Shown here: piece after piece, positions 59,627 through 64,000 of the stretch
Position numbering within the stretch: position 1 is the first letter of the stretch
Layout of the letters: each line of letters opens with the position of its first letter
Source of the DNA: Streptomyces sp. NBC_01214
Lineage (GTDB): Bacteria > Actinomycetota > Actinomycetes > Streptomycetales > Streptomycetaceae
Direction: 5' to 3'
Assembly (NCBI RefSeq): GCF_026340975.1
Contig: NZ_JAPEOS010000003.1
Location: forward strand, 1,178,001 to 1,242,000
Length of the DNA stretch: 64,000 nucleotides
Translations under genes and position numbers: made by a program
The notes under the pieces: generated by a model
What the model saw: only the letters and a program-made list of their open reading frames with translations
Told to the model about the DNA's origin: nothing
The model's database searches: none

Positions 59627-60738
59627 CCACCGCGGCGGCACCGACCGACCTGCTCTACTCCCAGGCCGAGGAGGAGCTGCGCTCCGCCGTACGCGCGCTC
59701 CTCACCGACCGCTGCGACGCGAAGGGCGTCCTCGACCGGGCCGAGACGGGCCGGCCGCACGACCCGGCGCTCTGGCACACCCTCGCCGCCCGGATCGGCG
59801 CGGCCGGACTCCTCGTCCCCGAGAAGCTCGGCGGACAGGGCGCGAGCCACCGCGAGGCGGCCGTGGTCCTGGAGGAGCTGGGCCGGGCCGTGGCGCCCGT
59901 CCCGTACCTGACGAGCTCCGTGCTCGCCACGGAGATCCTGCTCGGCTGCGACACCGCGGAATCCGCCCCGCTGCTGCGGGAGCTGGCCTCCGGCAGCACG
60001 GTGTGCGTCCCGGCCGTGCCGCTGACGCTCGCTCCGGGCGCGCCCCTCCCGGCCACCGTCCGGGACCTCGGCGGCGGGGTCCTGACCGGGACGGTCACCT
60101 CCGTGGCGGACGCGGTGGCCGCCGACGTCCTGCTGGTCCTGGCCGACACCGGGCTGTACGCCGTCCCGGCCGCCGCGGCCCGGCTGACCCCGAGGGTCCC
60201 GCTGGACCTCACCCGCCCGCTCGCCACCGTCAGCCTGGAGGCCGCGGCCGGCACCCGCCTCGCCGATGCCGGAACGGCCCGGGCGGCCGTCGCGGGAGCC
60301 CTGCTCTCCGGGGCCGGGCTGCTCGCCTCCGAGCAGCTCGGGCTCGCCGAGTGGTGCCTGACGGAGACGGTCGGCCACGTCCGGGGCCGCCACCAGTTCA
60401 ACCGCCCCGTCGGTTCCTTCCAGGCCCTCAAGCACCGCCTCGCCCGGCTCTGGCTCGACGTGGCTTCCGCGCGCGCGGCGGCGAGGGCCGCGGCCGACGC
60501 CCTGGCCGCCGCGGCCCCCGACGCCCCGCTGACGGTCGCCGTGGCCCAGGCCTACTGCTCGGGCGTGGCCGTCCGCGCCGCCGAGGAGTGCGTACAGCTG
60601 CACGGCGGCATCGGCATGACCTGGGAACACCCGGCCCACCTCTACCTCAAGCGGGCCAAGGCCGACTCCCTGGCCCTCGGTACGGCGGGCCACCACCGCG
60701 GCCTGGTCGCGGACTTCGCGGAACTCCCGGCGCCGTAG
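59623..60738 (+). CDS. Second acyl-CoA dehydrogenase-family protein
   Basis: 371 residues, shorter and more divergent: N-domain RSAVRALLTDRCDAKGVLDR, GLLVPEKLGGQGASHREAAV, middle domain degenerate, C-domain GRHQFNRPVGSFQALKHRLA and CVQLHGGIGMTWEHPAHLYL. In actinobacteria, adjacent unequal acyl-CoA dehydrogenases often form alpha2beta2 heterotetramers (FadE pairs of steroid side-chain degradation), so the two genes here may encode one enzyme. Closed by a strong hairpin. Confidence 0.88.
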   Translation: MTTAAAPTDLLYSQAEEELRSAVRALLTDRCDAKGVLDRAETGRPHDPALWHTLAARIGAAGLLVPEKLGGQGASHREAAVVLEELGRAVAPVPYLTSSVLATEILLGCDTAESAPLLRELASGSTVCVPAVPLTLAPGAPLPATVRDLGGGVLTGTVTSVADAVAADVLLVLADTGLYAVPAAAARLTPRVPLDLTRPLATVSLEAAAGTRLADAGTARAAVAGALLSGAGLLASEQLGLAEWCLTETVGHVRGRHQFNRPVGSFQALKHRLARLWLDVASARAAARAAADALAAAAPDAPLTVAVAQAYCSGVAVRAAEECVQLHGGIGMTWEHPAHLYLKRAKADSLALGTAGHHRGLVADFAELPAP

Positions 60739-60748
60739 GGCGTGTCGC

Positions 60749-60778
60749 CCCGGCCGGCCCGGCACCGGGCCGGCCGGG
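60749..60778 (+). terminator. Perfect 14-bp GC hairpin
   Basis: CCCGGCCGGCCCGG - CA - CCGGGCCGGCCGGG, directly after the acyl-CoA dehydrogenase operon. Confidence 0.75.
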
Positions 60779-60795
60779 CAGCGGCCGAACGGCCG

Positions 60796-60905
60796 GTGCG
60801 GGGCGCGGTGCGGAGCAGGGCGCGGTGCGGAGCGGGGTGCGGGCACGGGCGCGGTGCGGGCACGGGGCGCGGTGCGGAGCGGCACGGGGTGCGGTGCGGT
60901 GCGGC
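60796..60905. repeat. Degenerate GCGGTGCGG-type low-complexity repeat
   Basis: About 110 bp of imperfect GGTGCGG/GGGCGCG units (GGGCGCGGTGCGG appears several times, near 60797, 60818, 60848 and 60877). Not coding; lies between the terminator and the XRE gene stop. Confidence 0.7.
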
Positions 60906-60959
60906 ACACGCGTGAAGGGTCCCCGTGCACCCCGTACGTCCCGTCCGCCCCGGGCCGCG

Positions 60960-61181
60960 TCATCCGTCGGCGACGTCCTCGGACTCCCAGCGCAGCAGGT
61001 CGCCCGGCTGGCATTCGAGCACCTCGCAGAGCGCGGCCAGCGTCGCGAAGCGCACCGCCTTGGCGCGGCCGTTCTTCAGTACCGCCAGGTTGGCGGGTGT
61101 GATCCCCACCCGGTCCGCGAGCTCGCCCACGGACATCTTCCGCCTGGCCAGCATCACGTCGATGTCGACGGCGATCGGCAT
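60960..61181 (-). CDS. XRE-family small HTH regulator (YozG-like)
   Basis: 73 residues, single Cro/cI HTH: MLARRKMSVGELADRVGITP then ANLAVLKNGRAKAVRFATLA, LCEVLECQPGDLLRWE. This YozG-type HTH is nearly always found with a DUF2975 membrane protein. The start overlaps the DUF2975 stop (TGATG). Confidence 0.9.
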   Translation of the reverse strand: MPIAVDIDVMLARRKMSVGELADRVGITPANLAVLKNGRAKAVRFATLAALCEVLECQPGDLLRWESEDVADG

Positions 61182-61666
61182 CAGATCACCTCGTCCAGCT
61201 CGGCCTGCAGCTGTGCCGCTTCGACGTCGCGCGCGACGGCCTGGGTGAGCAGCATCCGCAGGACGAGCACGATGAGGGCGACCCCGAGGATGGCCACGCC
61301 GATCCCGGCCATGATGACGGTGACGCCCGGGTCCTCCCGCTGGCCCGGCGCATTGACGGCCGTGACCGCGAACCACAACAGGGCAGCCGCCACGATCGCG
61401 CCGATCACGCCGTCCACGTACCGGAAGGCGGCGTGGGAGAACACGGTTCCGCGCCGCACCATCGTCACCAACCGCCATACGCAGACCAGGGCGACCTGGG
61501 CGCACACCATGCCCAGGATCGTGATCAGGCGCATCGGGGTCAGGGGGAGCGTGCCGTCCTCCGGGTCGGTGGCCAACGCCCACACCATCAACACCTGTAC
61601 CAACGTGGTGCCGACGAGCACCACCGCGAGAACGGCGCGCAGCGCACCCACCGTCATTTTTCCCAT
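61181..61666 (-). CDS. DUF2975 membrane protein
   Basis: 161 residues, four TM helices: LRAVLAVVLVGTTLVQVLMV, ITILGMVCAQVALVCVWRLV, YVDGVIGAIVAAALLWFAVT and VIMAGIGVAILGVALIVLVL, then a cytoplasmic coiled tail AVARDVEAAQLQAELDEVI. Paired with the XRE gene downstream; the module probably senses a membrane state and controls the HTH protein. GGAGGG 8 nt before ATG 61666. Confidence 0.88.
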   Translation of the reverse strand: MGKMTVGALRAVLAVVLVGTTLVQVLMVWALATDPEDGTLPLTPMRLITILGMVCAQVALVCVWRLVTMVRRGTVFSHAAFRYVDGVIGAIVAAALLWFAVTAVNAPGQREDPGVTVIMAGIGVAILGVALIVLVLRMLLTQAVARDVEAAQLQAELDEVI

Positions 61667-61696
61667 GACCCATCCCTCCATCGACTTACGATGGGA

Positions 61697-61717
61697 ATCT
61701 ATCGATTCTCGATAGAT
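61697..61717. promoter_or_regulatory. 9-bp inverted repeat operator of the DUF2975/XRE module
   Basis: ATCTATCGA - TTC - TCGATAGAT, perfect arms, 31 nt upstream of the DUF2975 start. Fits an autoregulatory site of the downstream XRE protein. It also overlaps the promoter side of the divergent GNAT gene at 61770. Confidence 0.6.
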
Positions 61718-61769
61718 GAGGCAAGGGGTCCGGCGAAGGGCCGGATCGCATGATCCGTATGCTCGCCCC

Positions 61770-62308
61770 ATGACGGCCACCATCACCGCCCTCTCCGCCA
61801 CCGGTCTGCGCGCCCACCGCGACGAACTCGCCGCCCTGTTGCTGGCCGTGGTCGACGGCGGATCGTCCCTCGGCTCCTCGCCGGGCTCGACCAGCAGGGC
61901 GCCGCCGCCTGGTGGGACTCCCTGCTGCCCGCCGTCGAGGAGGGCTCCCTCGCGCTGTGGGTCTCCCGCACCGGCGACGACGGCCGGATCGACGGCACCG
62001 TGAGCTGGTACCGGGAGACCAAGGCGAACGGCCGCCACCGCGCCGAGCTGCGCAAGCTCATGGTCCACCCGGCCGCCCGCGGCCGGGGCACCGCCCGTAC
62101 CCTGCTCGCCGAGGCCGAGTCGGCCGCCGCCCGGGCCGGAGTGGTGCTGCTGTTCCTGGACACCGAGACCGGCAGCGGAGCCGAGCGGGTCTACCGCCGT
62201 GCGGGCTGGACGGAGGCCGGCACCATCCCCGACTACGCCACCGACCCGGCGGGCCGGCTCCGCCCCACGACCCTCTTCTACAAGCAGCTCCGCGACACCC
62301 ACGGGTGA
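61770..62308 (+). pseudogene. GNAT acetyltransferase with a -1 frameshift
   Basis: Frame 1 gives MTATITALSATGLRAHRDEL then AALLLAVVDGGSSLG; after 61875 the second frame continues FLAGLDQQGAAAWWDSLLP-like sequence and a full GNAT core (LRKLMVHPAARGRGTARTLL, ERVYRRAGWTEAGTIPDYAT) to the stop at 62308. Observed GGCTCCTCGCC versus expected GGCTTCCTCGCC: one T is missing. An internal ATG-less restart is unlikely to give function. Sequencing error is possible. Confidence 0.8.
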
Positions 62309-62367
62309 CCTCGTCCGCCGCGCGGCGTTAGACCCGTAGCCGCCGGCCACCGAGCGAGGGAGACCGT

Positions 62368-62736
62368 ATGTCCGCAGCATCGCCCGCCGCACCACTGACC
62401 CGTCGCGCGCTTCTCCGTACGGCCTTCACCGCGGCCGTGCTCGCCGGTACGGCCGCGGCCCTGGCCCCCGTGCTGCGCGCCCGGCGTCCCCGGCAGACCC
62501 TCACCCCGGCGCCGCTCGCGGAGGAGGAGACCTACCGCGGGCGGCACATCGCCGTGGACGTCGCCGGGGTCCGGATCGACGGCCGCCCGCTGCACGTCAT
62601 GCGCCGGGCCGACGGCACCTACCTCAGCGGGATCAACCACTTCCAGTCCTACTCCACGCCACTGGAACTGGCCCGGGCCGCCGTCGACGAACTGGGCACC
62701 GCCCAGCTCGCCCTCGCGGCCCCGCACCACGGCTGA
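62368..62736 (+). CDS. melC1: Tyrosinase copper chaperone (caddie protein)
   Basis: 122 residues. Tat-type signal LTRRALLRTAFTAAVLAGTA; mature part HIAVDVAGVRIDGRPLHVMR then ADGTYLSGINHFQSYSTPLE with the conserved His and Tyr that load copper into tyrosinase. Ends 30 bp before melC2. GAGGGAGA precedes ATG. The chaperone and enzyme are exported together as a complex. Confidence 0.93.
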   Translation: MSAASPAAPLTRRALLRTAFTAAVLAGTAAALAPVLRARRPRQTLTPAPLAEEETYRGRHIAVDVAGVRIDGRPLHVMRRADGTYLSGINHFQSYSTPLELARAAVDELGTAQLALAAPHHG

Positions 62737-62766
62737 CAGATCCACGGGAACGGGAGGAACCCCGCA

Positions 62767-63630
62767 TTGCACACCCGGCAGAACCAGAAGAACCTCACCG
62801 GCGCCCAGAAGAAGCGCTTCACGGCGGCGGTCCTGGAGCTCAAGCGCAGCGGCGCCTACGACGCCCTCGTGCGCACCCACGACAAGTACTTCGTGCCCGA
62901 CCGCGACCGCAAGCTGCGCGTCGGGCACATGTCCCCGTCCTTCTTCCCGTGGCACCGGCGCTATCTGCTGGAGTTCGAACGGCAGTTGCAGGAGATCGAC
63001 CCCGGCGTGAGCGTCCCGTACTGGGACTGGACCGCCGACACCAGCCCGGTCTCCTCCCTCTGGGCCGACGACTTCCTCGGCGGCACCGGCCGGGCGAGCG
63101 ACCGCAAGGTGATGACCGGGCCGTTCGCCTACGACACGGGCAACTGGACGGTGACCGTGGGCATCACCGAGTCCGCGTTCCTCACCCGCAACCTCGGTCG
63201 GCCGCAGAATCCGATCACCCTGCCCACCGCGGCCGAACTCCAGTGGGCGATCGACGACCCGACCTACGACGTCTCGCCCTGGGACTCCACGGCCACCGCG
63301 GGCGGCTTCCGCAACAAGCTGGAGGGCTGGTCGGCACCCAGGAGCGAGCGCTGGCGCAACCACAACAAGGTCCACCAGTGGATCGGTGGCCACATGACCG
63401 GCGGGACGGCGCCCAACGACCCGGCGTTCTGGCTGCACCACGCCTTCGTCGACCTGATCTGGGACCGCTGGCAGGCCAAGCACCCCGGCTCCGGCTACCT
63501 GCCCGCCGCTCCGCTCGCCCTGGGCGACCTCCAACGCGGCCGGGTGATCGCCCTCGATGAGCCGATGCCGCCGTGGAACGTCACCCCGCGCGAGATGTCC
63601 GGCCACCAGGGCCTGTACCGCTACGAATGA
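62767..63630 (+). CDS. melC2: Tyrosinase
   Basis: 287 residues. Type-3 copper: CuA His38, His54, His63 (RTHDKYF; VGHMSPSFFPWHRR) and CuB His199, His203, His225 (HNKVHQWIGG; FWLHHAFVD). PYWDWTAD and WADDFLGGTGR are conserved. Oxidises tyrosine to dopaquinone and starts melanin formation. The start appears to be TTG 62767: it aligns with the family N-terminus, GGGAGGAA precedes it, and no ATG or GTG is near. Exported with MelC1. Confidence 0.93.
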   Translation: MHTRQNQKNLTGAQKKRFTAAVLELKRSGAYDALVRTHDKYFVPDRDRKLRVGHMSPSFFPWHRRYLLEFERQLQEIDPGVSVPYWDWTADTSPVSSLWADDFLGGTGRASDRKVMTGPFAYDTGNWTVTVGITESAFLTRNLGRPQNPITLPTAAELQWAIDDPTYDVSPWDSTATAGGFRNKLEGWSAPRSERWRNHNKVHQWIGGHMTGGTAPNDPAFWLHHAFVDLIWDRWQAKHPGSGYLPAAPLALGDLQRGRVIALDEPMPPWNVTPREMSGHQGLYRYE

Positions 63631-63689
63631 CGCGCGCGGCCCGGTGCGTACCCGCCGTGCGCGCGGAGGTGCGGACGTGCGGACACAGG

Positions 63690-63723
63690 GGAAGGGCCCC
63701 CGCCACCCGGCGGGGGCCCTTCC
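63690..63723. terminator. Perfect 15-bp hairpin, bidirectional
   Basis: GGAAGGGCCCCCGCC - ACCC - GGCGGGGGCCCTTCC between melC2 (+) and the chaplin gene (-). Confidence 0.85.
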
Positions 63724-63752
63724 ATCCATCAGGCGATCAGCCGATCAGTCGA

Positions 63753-64000
63753 TCAGTGGCCGTAGTCGCCACCCTGGGTGTGGTGGTTGCCGCCGCCGCC
63801 GGAGGCGTTGACGCAGGTGTTGCCGAACGCCGGGTTCAGCAGGGCGATCACGTTCACGGTGTTGCCGCAGACGTTGACCGGGACGTGCACCGGAACCTGG
63901 AGCAGGTTGCCCGACAGGACACCGGGGGAGCCGACCGCCGCACCGTGCGCTCCGGCATCGGCGACAGCCAGACCCGCACCGGCGACCACGGCGCTACCGG
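63753..64000 (-). CDS. Short chaplin, 5' end outside window
   Basis: At least 82 residues visible: VVAGAGLAVADAGAHGAAVG is the end of a signal peptide and start of the chaplin domain, then SPGVLSGNLLQVPVHVPVNV, CGNTVNVIALLNPAFGNTCV with the two chaplin Cys, and a Gly/His tail NASGGGGNHHTQGGDYGH. Chaplins are secreted amyloid-forming proteins that coat aerial hyphae. The Gly/His tail is longer than in model short chaplins. Repeats of CGATCAG surround the stop codon (63733-63757). Confidence 0.9.
   Translation of the reverse strand, partial: GSAVVAGAGLAVADAGAHGAAVGSPGVLSGNLLQVPVHVPVNVCGNTVNVIALLNPAFGNTCVNASGGGGNHHTQGGDYGH

Noticed and set aside
63733..63757. CGATCAG short tandem repeats as a CRISPR-like or operator array
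   Set aside because: Only 7-8 bp units, three to four copies, overlapping the chaplin stop; no spacers, and too short to call.
1..64000. tRNA, rRNA or CRISPR features
   Set aside because: No cloverleaf with conserved TPsiC arm, no rRNA-like stretch and no regular repeat-spacer array was noticed by eye; a covariance-model scan would be needed to exclude them fully.

Overview
The window reads as Streptomyces (or a very close actinomycete) chromosome: G+C is very high, GTG and ATG starts alternate, many genes overlap by ATGA, and the gene content is typical of the genus (mycothiol-dependent aldehyde dehydrogenase, a melC1-melC2 tyrosinase pair, a chaplin, two PASTA-less Ser/Thr kinases, a MocR regulator, DUF3040 and GlsB small proteins, LAxTG sortase substrate, ALF-repeat secreted protein). 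No rRNA, tRNA, CRISPR array or intact mobile element was seen.

Layout. 1-3.1 kb: end of a NarL-type two-component system, DoxX and a TDT-type transporter with a divergent, repeat-rich regulatory region. 3.1-6.4 kb: VOC and GNAT enzymes, a SUKH (SMI1/KNR4) gene, then a decayed stretch with a truncated phosphotransferase fused to a frameshifted SUKH-like end and a (CCCGGA)n microsatellite. 7-10.4 kb: NAD-dependent epimerase-like protein followed by a compact cassette encoding a T4 Rnl1-type RNA ligase, a T4 Pnkp-type kinase/phosphatase and a small NYN/YacP-like nuclease. 10.4-18 kb: SH3 secreted protein, YbjQ, GNAT, Ser/Thr kinase, methyltransferase, and a frameshifted EamA exporter divergent from a MocR regulator. 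17.9-19.5 kb: an operon of sortase substrate, ECF sigma factor and membrane protein. 19.6-25.7 kb: MarR/MFS pair, HbpS-like protein, GH20 hexosaminidase lipoprotein, DUF3040, secreted endonuclease I, DJ-1. 25.8-31.4 kb: orphan glutamate-type binding protein, TerD-like, TetR with a striking operator, PAP2 phosphatase, DMT exporter, GlsB, RraA. 31.6-34.5 kb: a graveyard (DUF4235 remnant, carotenoid-desaturase-like remnant, IS1182 and IS5 remnants) surrounding an SDR/TetR divergent pair. 34.5-42.2 kb: secreted-protein island with two trypsin-fold proteins lacking catalytic His and Ser and bearing ricin-type repeats, then an 1121-residue Tat-exported ALF-repeat protein, a 4-TM membrane protein and a small secreted protein. 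42.5-47 kb: PNGase A remnant, second Ser/Thr kinase, squalene/phytoene synthase, LysM hydrolase. 47-53.4 kb: DapA-like/LysR pair, mscR, S33 peptidase, MBL hydrolase and PIG-L deacetylase. 53.4-60.8 kb: fatty-acid or acyl-CoA metabolism (enoyl-CoA hydratase, dienoyl-CoA-reductase-like SDR, quinone reductase, two acyl-CoA dehydrogenases in one operon). 61-64 kb: XRE/DUF2975 module, a frameshifted GNAT, melC1-melC2 and a chaplin cut by the window end.

The strongest candidate for an undescribed system is the RNA ligase / kinase-phosphatase / NYN nuclease cassette (7.7-10.4 kb), which looks like a self-contained RNA break-and-repair unit. Second is the ALF-repeat exported protein with an apparent membrane-active C-terminus and an adjacent small 4-TM protein (37.8-42.1 kb). 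A recurrent oddity is a set of single-base indels that break otherwise well conserved genes.
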